DNA of 11,151 nt from an uncultured Oscillospiraceae bacterium (GCA_900546895.1 UREO01000074.1:1-11151), one strand, 5' to 3'; counted from the first letter of the stretch, positions 1 to 6,554 are shown. The notes: generated by a model from the letters alone, not told the origin. Translations and numbers: made by a program.

Positions 1-47
1 GAGATCTGCGCATGTCTCGTGGGCTCGGAGATGTGTATAAGAGACAG
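1..47. other. Nextera i7-side sequencing adapter with index
   Basis: This is not genomic. The segment ends in the 19-bp Tn5 mosaic end AGATGTGTATAAGAGACAG (29-47), preceded by the Nextera read-2 adapter sequence GTCTCGTGGGCTCGG (14-28) and an 8-base index CTGCGCAT (6-13). The reverse complement of the whole segment is found at the other end of the window. It should be trimmed, and nothing upstream of base 48 should be read as biology. Confidence 0.98.
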
Positions 48-147
48 ACGCAATGCTGATCATTTAACCGGATTGAAACAAAGCATATGCATCGCGACGC
101 TGGGCTTGCCTGCCATGTATATGGCCGACGCGATGTTCATTTACTGA
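48..147 (+). CDS. 3' end of an unidentified gene, cut by the library boundary
   Basis: An open frame enters from the adapter junction and stops at TGA 145-147, giving about 32 C-terminal residues. The end is hydrophobic (…SICIATLGLPAMYMADAMFIY), as in a last membrane helix of an integral membrane protein. The stop lies 27 bases before the tgt start, with no terminator between, so the two genes could be co-transcribed. In many clostridia queA precedes tgt, but this tail does not look like QueA. No family is recognised and the fragment is too short for a function. It could also be a chance open frame. Confidence 0.45.
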
Positions 148-174
148 TACGAAAGGATAAATAAGGATTAAAAT

Positions 175-1305
175 ATGTATAAGCTAATCAGTAATACAGG
201 AACGGCAAGGCGCGGCGAATTCACTACGCCGCACGGAACGGTTCAAACTCCGGCTTTTATGAACGTGGCTACCTGCGGCGCGATTAAAGGCGGTGTTTCC
301 GCACTGGATCTGAAGGACCTGAAATGCCAGGTACAGCTTTGCAATACTTATCATCTTCATCTGAGGCCGGGCGACGAAAACGTAAAACAGCTGGGCGGCC
401 TGCACCGGTTTACGCGGTGGGACGGGCCGATTCTGACCGACAGCGGCGGATTTCAGGTATTCTCGCTGGCAAAGCTCAGAAATATTACCGAAGAGGGCGT
501 GACCTTCGCCTCCCATATCGACGGCCATAAAATCTTTATGGGACCGGAGGAAAGCATGAGAATTCAATCCAACCTGGCCTCTACCATTGCAATGGCCTTT
601 GACGAATGCGTGGAGAATCCTTCGGAATACGATTACGCGCGCAGCTCCTGTCAGCGCACGGTTCGCTGGCTGTACCGGTGCAAGGCGGAAATGGACAGGC
701 TGAACGCGCTGCCGGACACGATCAATCCCCGCCAGATGCTGTGGGGAATCAACCAAGGCAGCACCTACGAAGACCTGCGTATCGAGAACATGAAACAGAT
801 TCGCGAACTCGACCTCGACGGATACGCCATCGGCGGGCTGGCGGTGGGGGAGAGTGCGGAAGAAATGTACCGCATCCTTGAAGCGGTGGAGCCGGAAATG
901 CCGAAGAACAAGCCCCGTTATTTAATGGGGGTGGGCACCCCGGCCAATATTCTGGAGTCGGTCAGGCGCGGCGTGGATATTTTCGACTGCGTTATGCCGT
1001 CCAGAAACGCCCGCCACGGGCATGCCTTTACCTGGGACGGCTGCCGGAATATGATGAACGCGAAATACACGCTCGACGAGAAACCGCTCGACGAGCACTG
1101 CGACTGTCCCGTTTGCCGCAATTTTACACGCGCCTATATTCACCATCTTTTCAAAAGCGGGGAAATACTCGCCATGCGGCTTTGCGTCATGCACAACATC
1201 TATTTTTACAATTCCCTTCTGGAACGAATCCGCATTTCTCTTGATGAGGATCGTTTTGAGGAATTCTATAGCAATAATATCTCGAAATTGAGCGCGAGGA
1301 TATAA
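175..1305 (+). CDS. tgt: tRNA-guanine(34) transglycosylase
   Basis: The enzyme swaps guanine 34 in the anticodon wobble position of GUN-anticodon tRNAs (Asp, Asn, His, Tyr) for the queuosine precursor preQ1, in the cytoplasm. The protein is 376 aa, full length for bacterial Tgt. Visible motifs are DSGGFQ with the base-binding and general-base Asp89, an FDEC stretch with Asp143, and the GVDIFDCVMPSRNARHG block carrying the nucleophile Asp271. The zinc site is C309-x-C311-x2-C314 with H340, and the 26-residue C314-to-H340 gap equals that of the Zymomonas enzyme. The active-site block reads PSRNARHGHAF and the substrate loop LCNTYHLHLRPG, modest variations on the usual form. The ATG is preceded by AAGGA (163-167) at 7 bases. 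yajC follows, which is the common bacterial order, but from its own promoter. Confidence 0.95.
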   Translation: MYKLISNTGTARRGEFTTPHGTVQTPAFMNVATCGAIKGGVSALDLKDLKCQVQLCNTYHLHLRPGDENVKQLGGLHRFTRWDGPILTDSGGFQVFSLAKLRNITEEGVTFASHIDGHKIFMGPEESMRIQSNLASTIAMAFDECVENPSEYDYARSSCQRTVRWLYRCKAEMDRLNALPDTINPRQMLWGINQGSTYEDLRIENMKQIRELDLDGYAIGGLAVGESAEEMYRILEAVEPEMPKNKPRYLMGVGTPANILESVRRGVDIFDCVMPSRNARHGHAFTWDGCRNMMNAKYTLDEKPLDEHCDCPVCRNFTRAYIHHLFKSGEILAMRLCVMHNIYFYNSLLERIRISLDEDRFEEFYSNNISKLSARI

Positions 1306-1312
1306 GAAATCC

Positions 1313-1341
1313 TTGCAAGACGACGAAGAAATTGCTATAAT
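1313..1341 (+). promoter_or_regulatory. sigma-A type promoter for yajC
   Basis: TTGCAA (1313-1318) and a perfect TATAAT (1336-1341) are separated by exactly 17 bp. The promoter starts a few bases after the tgt stop, so transcription should begin near 1348, about 25 bases before the yajC ATG. It gives yajC and downstream genes expression independent of tgt. Confidence 0.75.
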
Positions 1342-1372
1342 CATTATATTAAATTGGAGGTGCAGTTCTATA

Positions 1373-1696
1373 ATGAATTTCAACACTTTAAATGGATCTC
1401 TTGTGGACGGAGGAGGAACATGGACCATCGTTCTCCTTTACGCGGCCATTATCGGCGCTTTTTATTTTTTTGGAATCCGTCCCCAGTCCAAGAAAAAGAA
1501 AAATGAAGAAAAAATGCGCAATAATATTCAAATCGGCGATGATATCACCACAATCGGCGGAATTGTCGGACGAGTAGTCGGCATTAAGGACGATTCCGAC
1601 ACCATCGTGATCGAAACCGGTACGGACCGCGTCAAAATCCGCATTAAGCGCTGGGCGATCGGCAGCATTGATACCGTTCACGCAGAGGCCGAATAA
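1373..1696 (+). CDS. yajC: Preprotein translocase accessory subunit YajC
   Basis: YajC is a small single-pass inner-membrane protein that associates with SecDF and the SecYEG translocon. This copy is 107 aa. It has a short polar N-terminus, one transmembrane helix at about residues 16-34 (…WTIVLLYAAIIGAFYFFGI), then the family hallmark RPQSKKKK at 36-43. A soluble tail follows with the typical GDDITTIGGIVGRVVGI turn-rich segment at 55-71. The open frame extends further upstream to 1313, but ATG 1373 has GGAGG at 1356-1360 and gives the correct N-terminus. The longer version would run through the promoter. Adjacency to tgt is the classical arrangement; secDF, which often follows, is not in the window. 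Confidence 0.93.
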   Translation: MNFNTLNGSLVDGGGTWTIVLLYAAIIGAFYFFGIRPQSKKKKNEEKMRNNIQIGDDITTIGGIVGRVVGIKDDSDTIVIETGTDRVKIRIKRWAIGSIDTVHAEAE

Positions 1697-1738
1697 GCCG
1701 AAAAAACGGAATAATTAGTATATCTTCGGCGCCTGCTG

Positions 1739-1760
1739 AATATCTATTGTATTAGATATT
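1739..1760. repeat. 8-bp inverted repeat ahead of the TIGR04086-like gene
   Basis: AATATCTA (1739-1746) and TAGATATT (1753-1760) are perfect inverted copies around a 6-base spacer. The right arm ends two bases before the purine-rich ribosome site GAGGGGG (1762-1768). No U-tract follows, so this is not a terminator. It could be an operator or an RNA hairpin beside the ribosome site. AT-rich palindromes of this size also occur by chance. Confidence 0.35.
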
Positions 1761-1776
1761 TGAGGGGGCGCTGGTA

Positions 1777-2196
1777 ATGAAAAGCAAGAAGCATTTAAAG
1801 CATTTCAATGAGAATCCAATGATGGGAGCATTCCGCTCCATTATCCTCGGGACTGTCGTCGGGGCTGTATTTTGCGCTACCCTGTTGGGTGCTTTTGCCT
1901 TGGCCTTTGTGTCGGCGGGACATATTCCGCAGAGTTTAATTTCCCCTATGATGCTCGGATTGTCCGTGCTTGCGTCCTTTGTGGCGGGGTTTGTCACAGC
2001 GAAAATTTCCCGTAAACGCGGTTTGGCCTACGGCGCTTTGTCCGGTTTGCTGCTGTTTGTATTGTTTCTTGTTTCCGGTATGATTGCGTCCCATGAGCCT
2101 GTTTCCCTTACGGCTGGAATCAGGATGCTGGTAATGGTTCTTTCCGGCGCGATCGGCGGGCTGCTTGCGGTCAGTAAAAAGTCAAAAGTAAAATAA
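1777..2196 (+). CDS. Small four-helix membrane protein, TIGR04086-like
   Basis: The protein has 139 aa, with a basic N-terminus (MKSKKHLKH) and four predicted membrane helices at about 20-46, 57-76, 83-103 and 112-131, ending in a short basic tail (KKSKVK). Size, topology and position between yajC and the SCIFF genes match the clostridial membrane family TIGR04086, which I recall as a frequent neighbour of SCIFF loci. Its molecular role is unknown. It may act in the same pathway, for example at the membrane stage of peptide handling, but that is inferred only from position. The ATG follows GAGGGGG at 1762-1768. Glycines are frequent within the helices, and no catalytic or metal motif is visible. 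Confidence 0.7.
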   Translation: MKSKKHLKHFNENPMMGAFRSIILGTVVGAVFCATLLGAFALAFVSAGHIPQSLISPMMLGLSVLASFVAGFVTAKISRKRGLAYGALSGLLLFVLFLVSGMIASHEPVSLTAGIRMLVMVLSGAIGGLLAVSKKSKVK

Positions 2197-2200
2197 TACT

Positions 2201-2228
2201 TTTATTCTTTCCGTCAGTGTGATATAAT
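2201..2228 (+). promoter_or_regulatory. Probable promoter for scfA
   Basis: A perfect -10 hexamer TATAAT (2223-2228) lies 46 bases before the scfA ATG, just after the preceding stop codon. The best -35 is the weak TTTATT (2201-2206), 16 bp upstream. It would start a short transcript for the peptide gene, with its own terminator at 2449-2477. Confidence 0.5.
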
Positions 2229-2274
2229 CATGGAGCAAAAATGATCAGTAATATTGAAATGGAGGTTTCAAAAA

Positions 2275-2421
2275 ATGAAACAGATTAAGACTTTGAATAA
2301 AGCCAATTTAAAAGAGAGTGCAGTCAAAGGCGGATGTGGCGAGTGCCAGGCGTCCTGTCAGTCAGCCTGCAAAACTTCCTGTACTGTCGCAAACCAGAAG
2401 TGCGAAAACGCCGGCAGATAA
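2275..2421 (+). CDS. scfA: Six-cysteine SCIFF ribosomal peptide precursor
   Basis: This 48-aa gene encodes the precursor substrate of the adjacent radical SAM maturase. The N-terminal leader (MKQIKTLNKANLKES) is followed by a cysteine-rich core with six cysteines at 21, 24, 28, 32, 36 and 43, in the order C-GE-C-QAS-C-QSA-C-KTS-C-TVANQK-C. This is the diagnostic SCIFF signature (six cysteines in forty-five residues), near-universal in Clostridia. In the characterised Clostridium thermocellum homologue the thioether joins Cys32 to Thr37, and both positions are present here at the same numbers. The ribosome site GGAGG (2261-2265) is 9 bases from the ATG. The mature peptide's function is not established in the literature I know. 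No signal peptide or double-glycine cleavage site is visible, so export is uncertain. Confidence 0.93.
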   Translation: MKQIKTLNKANLKESAVKGGCGECQASCQSACKTSCTVANQKCENAGR

Positions 2422-2448
2422 TCAATTGATTTGAATTTCATTCAAACC

Positions 2449-2477
2449 TTAAGGGACAGTAATGTCCCTTAAATTTT
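2449..2477 (+). terminator. Intrinsic terminator / attenuator between scfA and scfB
   Basis: A perfect 10-bp stem, TTAAGGGACA (2449-2458) with TGTCCCTTAA (2463-2472), encloses the tetraloop GTAA and is followed by ATTTT (2473-2477). The U-tract is short, which suggests partial read-through. That fits a high peptide-to-enzyme expression ratio, since the maturase starts only 20 bases later and has no promoter of its own that I can see. Confidence 0.8.
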
Positions 2478-2496
2478 GTGTAAACGGAGAAAATAC

Positions 2497-3855
2497 ATGA
2501 TTCACAAGTATTCTTTAAATGGTTTTCATATCGTACTGGATACCAACAGCGGGGCCGTCCATCTTTTTGACGACGCGCCGTTTGATATGCTGGACTATTT
2601 AAATGACAGCGTGCCGGAGAATCCTCCCCAGGAAATGCTGAACGGCCTAAGCGGAAAATATGGCGGCGAAATCGTTCGCGAAGCCTATGAGGAGCTGAAA
2701 GAGCTGTACCGGATCGGTCAGCTTTTTTCAGCGGACGAATATGGAAAGTTCGCTGAAATGTTGAAGGACGCCCCGATAAAATCCATGTGTCTGAATATTG
2801 CCCACGACTGCAATTTAAGGTGCGAATACTGCTTTGCCGCCAAGGGAGACTTTGGCCGCGGCAGGATGCTGATGACTTTTGCGGTAGGGAAGAAAGCGAT
2901 CGATTTCCTGATCGAGAAATCAGAGGGACGGCATAACCTTGAAGTAGATTTCTTCGGCGGTGAACCGCTGATGAATTTTGAGGTTGTCAAGCAAATCGTC
3001 AATTATGCCCGCAGCATCGAAAAAGAACATAAAAAAAACTTTCGCTTTACCATTACGACAAACGGCATCTTGCTGACGGACGATAAGATCGATTTTATCA
3101 ATCGGGAAATGTCCAACTGCGTGCTGTCCCTTGACGGAAGAAAAAGCGTCAACGATCTTTTGCGGGTCAGAACCGACGGTACGGGCTGCTATGATTCGAT
3201 TGTTCCGAAGTTTCAAAAGCTGGTCGCGTCACGCGGCGATAAAGACTATTACGCCAGAGGAACCTTTACCAAACACAATCTTGATTTCACCAATGATGTG
3301 TTACATATGGCAGAGCTTGGTTTTGAGCAAATTTCCGTTGAGCCGGTGGTCTCGGACATGAAGCTGGATTATTCGATCAAGGAAGAGGACTTGCCCCGCG
3401 TATTTGAAGAGTATGAGCGTCTGGCAAATACGATCATTGACCGCAGAAAAGAGGGGAAGGGGTTCAACTTTTTCCATTTCATGCTGGATCTCGATCAGGG
3501 TCCGTGCGCCATTAAGCGCCTTCGCGGCTGCGGCTGCGGCAACGAATACATTGCTGTAACGCCGGAGGGAGATATTTTTCCCTGTCATCAGTTCGTAGGG
3601 GACGAGAGCTTTAAAATGGGGAATGTCATGGACGGAACCTTGAATACCGATATGAAGCATTCCTTCGCGCTGGCAAACGTCTATTCAAAACCGGAATGCA
3701 GAAACTGCTGGGCTAAATTTTACTGTAGCGGCGGCTGCAACGCGAACAGCCAACAGTATGAAGGGGATATCCATAAAGCGCATAAAATCTCTTGTGATCT
3801 TGAAAAAAAACGCCTGGAATGCGCTATTATGATCAAAGCGGCAATGGCCGAATAA
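2497..3855 (+). CDS. scfB: Radical SAM/SPASM thioether-forming SCIFF maturase
   Basis: This cytoplasmic enzyme uses S-adenosylmethionine and iron-sulfur clusters to join a cysteine sulfur to a threonine alpha-carbon in ScfA. It has 452 aa, normal for the family. Residues 1 to about 85 form a likely peptide-recognition (RRE-type) domain. The radical SAM motif is C105-NLR-C109-EY-C112, with GGEP at 154-157. The C-terminal SPASM/twitch region has C337, C345, C347, C363, the C401-x2-C404-x5-C410-x3-C414 block and C433, enough for two auxiliary 4Fe-4S clusters. ATG 2497 has GGAG (2486-2489) at a 7-base spacing. A TTG at 2476 in frame would begin inside the terminator tail and is not used here. scfB directly follows its substrate gene and ends at a strong terminator. 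Confidence 0.95.
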   Translation: MIHKYSLNGFHIVLDTNSGAVHLFDDAPFDMLDYLNDSVPENPPQEMLNGLSGKYGGEIVREAYEELKELYRIGQLFSADEYGKFAEMLKDAPIKSMCLNIAHDCNLRCEYCFAAKGDFGRGRMLMTFAVGKKAIDFLIEKSEGRHNLEVDFFGGEPLMNFEVVKQIVNYARSIEKEHKKNFRFTITTNGILLTDDKIDFINREMSNCVLSLDGRKSVNDLLRVRTDGTGCYDSIVPKFQKLVASRGDKDYYARGTFTKHNLDFTNDVLHMAELGFEQISVEPVVSDMKLDYSIKEEDLPRVFEEYERLANTIIDRRKEGKGFNFFHFMLDLDQGPCAIKRLRGCGCGNEYIAVTPEGDIFPCHQFVGDESFKMGNVMDGTLNTDMKHSFALANVYSKPECRNCWAKFYCSGGCNANSQQYEGDIHKAHKISCDLEKKRLECAIMIKAAMAE

Positions 3856-3876
3856 CAAGAAAAGACTGATAAGCGG

Positions 3877-3917
3877 CGCACGCTTGCTTGAAAAATGTAA
3901 GCGTGCGTATTTTTATT
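3877..3917 (+). terminator. Strong rho-independent terminator after scfB
   Basis: An 11-bp stem with one G-U pair (3877-3887 with 3897-3907; arm CGCACGCTTGC) closes a 9-base loop and is followed by the U-rich TATTTTTATT (3908-3917). It ends the yajC-to-scfB transcription block and insulates proC. Confidence 0.88.
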
Positions 3918-3922
3918 CATAA

Positions 3923-3980
3923 GGTTTACATAACGCTTATTACATAATTTTCGTTGGTTTACATAATCAAGTTTACATAA
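3923..3980. repeat. Four direct copies of WTTACATAA upstream of proC
   Basis: TTTACATAA occurs at 3925, 3958 and 3972, and ATTACATAA at 3939. Start-to-start spacings are 14, 19 and 14, so two pairs are repeated with a period of 33 bp, about three helical turns. Two copies extend leftward to GGTTTACATAA (3923, 3956) and one to AGTTTACATAA (3970). The reverse complement TTATGTAAAC resembles the XerD-side half of the Firmicutes dif site. No opposed half-site is present, so this is not a complete dif. It may be a multi-copy operator 45-130 bases upstream of the proC promoter. Confidence 0.6.
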
Positions 3981-4025
3981 ATTATTTCAAAATGCATAAA
4001 AATGGATTTGCTGTATATTTTTGTA

Positions 4026-4054
4026 TTGCTAACTGGTAAAAAATGTATTATAGT
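4026..4054 (+). promoter_or_regulatory. Promoter for proC
   Basis: TTGCTA (4026-4031) and TATAGT (4049-4054) are separated by 17 bp within an AT-rich tract. Transcription should begin near 4061, leaving a leader of about 20 bases that contains the ribosome site AGGCAGG (4066-4072). Confidence 0.65.
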
Positions 4055-4080
4055 ATATAGTTACAAGGCAGGTGTTTTTT

Positions 4081-4890
4081 TTGAGTGATAAAATACTGGG
4101 GTTTATCGGCGCCGGCAATATGGCAGGCGCTATTATTAATGGGATTGTCGGGACAAAAACCTTTCCGGCACAGCAGGTTTTTGTTTATGATATCAACCGG
4201 GAGAAACGGGAAGCACTGCGGCAAAAGGCGGGAATCCGGACCGTTGATTCGATTGAACGGTTAATCGAAAAATGTGATATTGTTTTTCTGGCGGTCAAAC
4301 CACAGAATTTTGCGGAAGTATTGGCTTCGGTAAAACCTGTTGTAAATGAAAAAATTCTGTTTGTTTCTATTGCGGCGGGCATTTCAACGCACTATATCAA
4401 CAGTGCTCTCGGTTGCCGGTGCCCGGTCATCAGAACCATGCCCAACACGCCCCTTCTGATTGGCAAGGGCGCAACTGCGTTAAGCAGAACGGAAAATGTA
4501 ACGGACAAAGATTTTCAGCTGGTTCTGTCATTATTTGCCGCCTGCGGCACGGTAACGGTTTTGGATGAAAGCCAAATGAACGCCGTAATTTCCGTAAACA
4601 GCAGCAGCCCGGCGTATATTTATCTGTTTGCCAAAGCGATGCTGGACAGCGCCGTCAAACAGGGGATCGCCGCCGACACGGCTTTGCAGCTGATCTGCCA
4701 GACTCTGGAGGGCAGCGCGGGGATGCTGCGCCAGCCGGAGCTGACTCCGGAGGCGCTGATTAAAATGGTCTCTTCACCCGGTGGAACCACCTTAAAAGCA
4801 TTGGACGTTTTTTATGAGCATCATTTTGAGAAAATCGTGGACGAGGCGATGAGAGCCTGTACAAAAAGAGCGGAAGAGCTGGGCAAGTAA
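4081..4890 (+). CDS. proC: Pyrroline-5-carboxylate reductase
   Basis: ProC catalyses the last step of proline synthesis: NAD(P)H reduction of delta-1-pyrroline-5-carboxylate to L-proline, in the cytoplasm. The protein is 269 aa, the usual length. The N-terminal Rossmann fold opens with GFIGAGNMAG (dinucleotide loop, residues 10-15). It continues with VFLAVKPQ and the conserved RTMPNTP block (MPNTP at about 120-124). The C-terminal dimerisation and substrate domain carries NSSSPAYIYLF, where most homologues have SGSGPAY, and VSSPGGTTLKAL (from about residue 230). TTG 4081 is preferred because AGGCAGG (4066-4072) sits 8 bases upstream. An in-frame GTG at 4072 would overlap that ribosome site and add three residues. 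A rare start codon may keep expression low. proA and proB are not nearby. Confidence 0.93.
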   Translation: MSDKILGFIGAGNMAGAIINGIVGTKTFPAQQVFVYDINREKREALRQKAGIRTVDSIERLIEKCDIVFLAVKPQNFAEVLASVKPVVNEKILFVSIAAGISTHYINSALGCRCPVIRTMPNTPLLIGKGATALSRTENVTDKDFQLVLSLFAACGTVTVLDESQMNAVISVNSSSPAYIYLFAKAMLDSAVKQGIAADTALQLICQTLEGSAGMLRQPELTPEALIKMVSSPGGTTLKALDVFYEHHFEKIVDEAMRACTKRAEELGK

Positions 4891-4919
4891 TCATATAACA
4901 CAAATCATTCTCATACATT
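4890..4919 (+). promoter_or_regulatory. Candidate sporulation sigma-E promoter for spoIIM
   Basis: CATACATT (4912-4919) fits the Bacillus sigma-E -10 consensus CATACAnT completely. ATCATATA (4890-4897) matches 6 of 8 positions of the -35 element as I recall it (GTCATATT), with a 14-bp spacer. B. subtilis spoIIM is itself a sigma-E (mother-cell) gene. The -10 overlaps a perfect 7-bp inverted repeat, ATACATT (4913-4919) and AATGTAT (4924-4930). The consensus is from memory and the match is by eye. Confidence 0.5.
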
Positions 4920-4957
4920 TATGAATGTATCCTTATCTATTAAGGGGATGTTTGAGT

Positions 4958-5605
4958 ATGATTGTTGTAAAACACAGCTTTCGGCACAGGCCTGTCATTA
5001 ACAGCAGGATTCTTTTAAAAGCACTGCGTGAAAATTATGTTCTGGTGCTGTTTTCGCTTTCTTTGATCATCGGCATGATTTTTGGAGCAGTCTTCGCCAG
5101 AAATGCGGATTTCACCGCGTTAAATAAACTGGATTTTCTATTTTACAGCAATTACAAAGCCAGAGCTGTACAGCCGATTATCTCCATTTTCTCCGCTTCC
5201 TTTGCTTCATCCTTTCTTTTTATACTGGCTTGCTTTCTTTGCGGGCTGTCCGTGTGGGGGATGTTTATCATTCCTGCGGTTCTGTTTTTCCGGGGGTTTG
5301 GGCTGGGGCTGACATCCGGATATCTGTATGCGGCGTATGGCTTTATGGGCGTATTGTTTAATCTGGTGGTTATTTTGCCCGGGGCATTTGTGTGCTGCCT
5401 TGCAATTCTGCTTGCGGCAAGGGAAGGGGCACGGTTTTCCCGAATGATTGCGTCTTGCAGTGTTGTGTCTCAAAGAGGGACAATCAACCCGCCGAAAACG
5501 AAATCGTATTTATTGAACTTCGGCTTGATTCTGATGGTTGCTTTTCTGGCGGCGGTGATCGACGTTATATTTTCAGGATGTTTTGCGGGTATGTTTTCTT
5601 TTTAA
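4958..5605 (+). CDS. spoIIM: Stage II sporulation protein M-like membrane protein
   Basis: SpoIIM is a mother-cell membrane protein that, with SpoIID and SpoIIP, drives septal peptidoglycan remodelling and engulfment. This protein is 215 aa, close to B. subtilis SpoIIM. It has a basic cytoplasmic N-terminus and about five hydrophobic segments (roughly 27-47, 78-97, 99-120, 129-154, 185-208). The family-type motif FFRGFGLGLTSGYLY lies at 110-124 and a conserved-looking LLAAREGAR at 151-159. The start is ATG 4958, with AAGGGGA at 4942-4948; the frame is open upstream to 4925 but lacks a ribosome site there. It is followed 21 bases later by xerD, echoing the spoIIM-fur-xerD cluster of Bacillus. 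It could be a general SpoIIM-superfamily member, but synteny and the sigma-E-like promoter favour the sporulation role. Confidence 0.8.
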   Translation: MIVVKHSFRHRPVINSRILLKALRENYVLVLFSLSLIIGMIFGAVFARNADFTALNKLDFLFYSNYKARAVQPIISIFSASFASSFLFILACFLCGLSVWGMFIIPAVLFFRGFGLGLTSGYLYAAYGFMGVLFNLVVILPGAFVCCLAILLAAREGARFSRMIASCSVVSQRGTINPPKTKSYLLNFGLILMVAFLAAVIDVIFSGCFAGMFSF

Positions 5606-5626
5606 AAATAGAGGGGATAGGACAAA

Positions 5627-6520
5627 ATGAAGGACTACTGTTCGGATTTCAGCGATTATCTGGTCAATAAAAAGGCCGTGTCTGCAAACACACTGGATTC
5701 GTATATGCGTGACGTCGGGCATTTCTTATCATTTCTGGATGAGAATGGTCTGGACGATCCAACTCAGGCGGATTCCGACTTTATCAATACATACGTTGCA
5801 AATCTGACAGAATCAAAAAAGTCAAACGCTACAATTACGAGAAATGTCGCTTCCATCCGGTGCTTTTACCAGTATTTGATTATTACCGGTCAGACGGACA
5901 GCAATCCTGCAAAGGCCGTTAAACTGGAAAAGACGGTAAAAAAGCTCCCTCAGATCCTTACAGGTAAGGAAATTGAGCTTTTGCTGTCTCAGCCGGATAC
6001 CCAAGAATCAAAGGGCTGCCGCGATAAAGCAATGCTGGAGCTTCTGTACGCAACCGGAATCAGGGCTTCGGAGCTAGTCGATTTAAATATTCAGGATATC
6101 AATACCCACACGGGAATGCTTAGCTGCAAAAATGATAAAAGCGAACGGCAGATTCCGGTTTATCCCACGGCGGTAAATGCCATATCGGAATATATCATCA
6201 GAGTCAGGAGCCTGATTATCACGCCGGATGGGGGACAGGCACTCTTTACGAATCTGAACGGCCACCGGCTTACCCGCCAGGGCTTCTGGAAAATCGTAAA
6301 AGGATATGCGGAAAAGGCGGGGATTGTCAAGGAAATTACTCCCCATACGCTCCGCCATTCCTTTGCCTTACATCTGCTGGAGAACGGCGCGGAGCTGAAG
6401 GACATACAAATGATGCTCGGCCACGCGGATATTTCCTCCACGCAGGTTTACGTACACTTATTGAACGATCATTTTAAAAAAGTGTATAACAACTGCCATC
6501 CGCGTGCAAAACTGGGTTAA
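5627..6520 (+). CDS. xerD: Tyrosine recombinase XerD
   Basis: XerD acts with XerC at dif to resolve chromosome dimers before division. It has 297 aa, standard length. The N-terminal core-binding domain begins MKDYCSDFSDYL…VSANTLDSYMRDV. The catalytic domain has Arg146 (ATGIRASEL), His240-x-x-Arg243 (HTLRHSFA), His266 (LGHADISST) and the nucleophile Tyr275 (VYVH). The beta-hairpin that normally reads GKGNKER is CKNDKSER here, so the usual catalytic Lys position holds Asn169, with lysines at 168 and 171. The ribosome site is AGGGGATAGG, about 7 bases before the ATG. Position after spoIIM supports XerD rather than XerC. It converges on a second Xer-family gene and shares a terminator with it. 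Confidence 0.88.
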   Translation: MKDYCSDFSDYLVNKKAVSANTLDSYMRDVGHFLSFLDENGLDDPTQADSDFINTYVANLTESKKSNATITRNVASIRCFYQYLIITGQTDSNPAKAVKLEKTVKKLPQILTGKEIELLLSQPDTQESKGCRDKAMLELLYATGIRASELVDLNIQDINTHTGMLSCKNDKSERQIPVYPTAVNAISEYIIRVRSLIITPDGGQALFTNLNGHRLTRQGFWKIVKGYAEKAGIVKEITPHTLRHSFALHLLENGAELKDIQMMLGHADISSTQVYVHLLNDHFKKVYNNCHPRAKLG

Positions 6521-6524
6521 ATAC

Positions 6525-6554
6525 AAAAGAACCGGTCATTCCGGTTCTTTTTTT
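6525..6554. terminator. Bidirectional terminator between the convergent xer genes
   Basis: AAAAGAACCGG (6525-6535) pairs with CCGGTTCTTTT (6541-6551) around the 5-base loop TCATT. T6548-T6554 provide the U-tract for plus-strand transcripts, and the A-run of the left arm serves the minus strand. The stop codon of the minus-strand gene lies in the loop (6536-6538), so its last codons are encoded by the terminator stem. Confidence 0.88.

Noticed and set aside
184..756. Minus-strand 190-codon open frame
   Set aside because: It is antisense to the conserved Tgt coding region, has no ribosome site and resembles no family.
922..1428. Minus-strand 168-codon open frame
   Set aside because: Shadow of tgt and of the yajC promoter region.
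2476..2496. TTG start for scfB giving seven more residues
   Set aside because: It lies in the U-tract of the terminator, whereas ATG 2497 has a well-spaced GGAG.
3923..3980. Complete dif site
   Set aside because: Only one arm type is present, in direct repeats; there is no opposed XerC arm at the right spacing.
3923..3980. CRISPR array
   Set aside because: Repeats are 9-11 bp with 5-10 bp gaps, far too short for CRISPR repeats and spacers.
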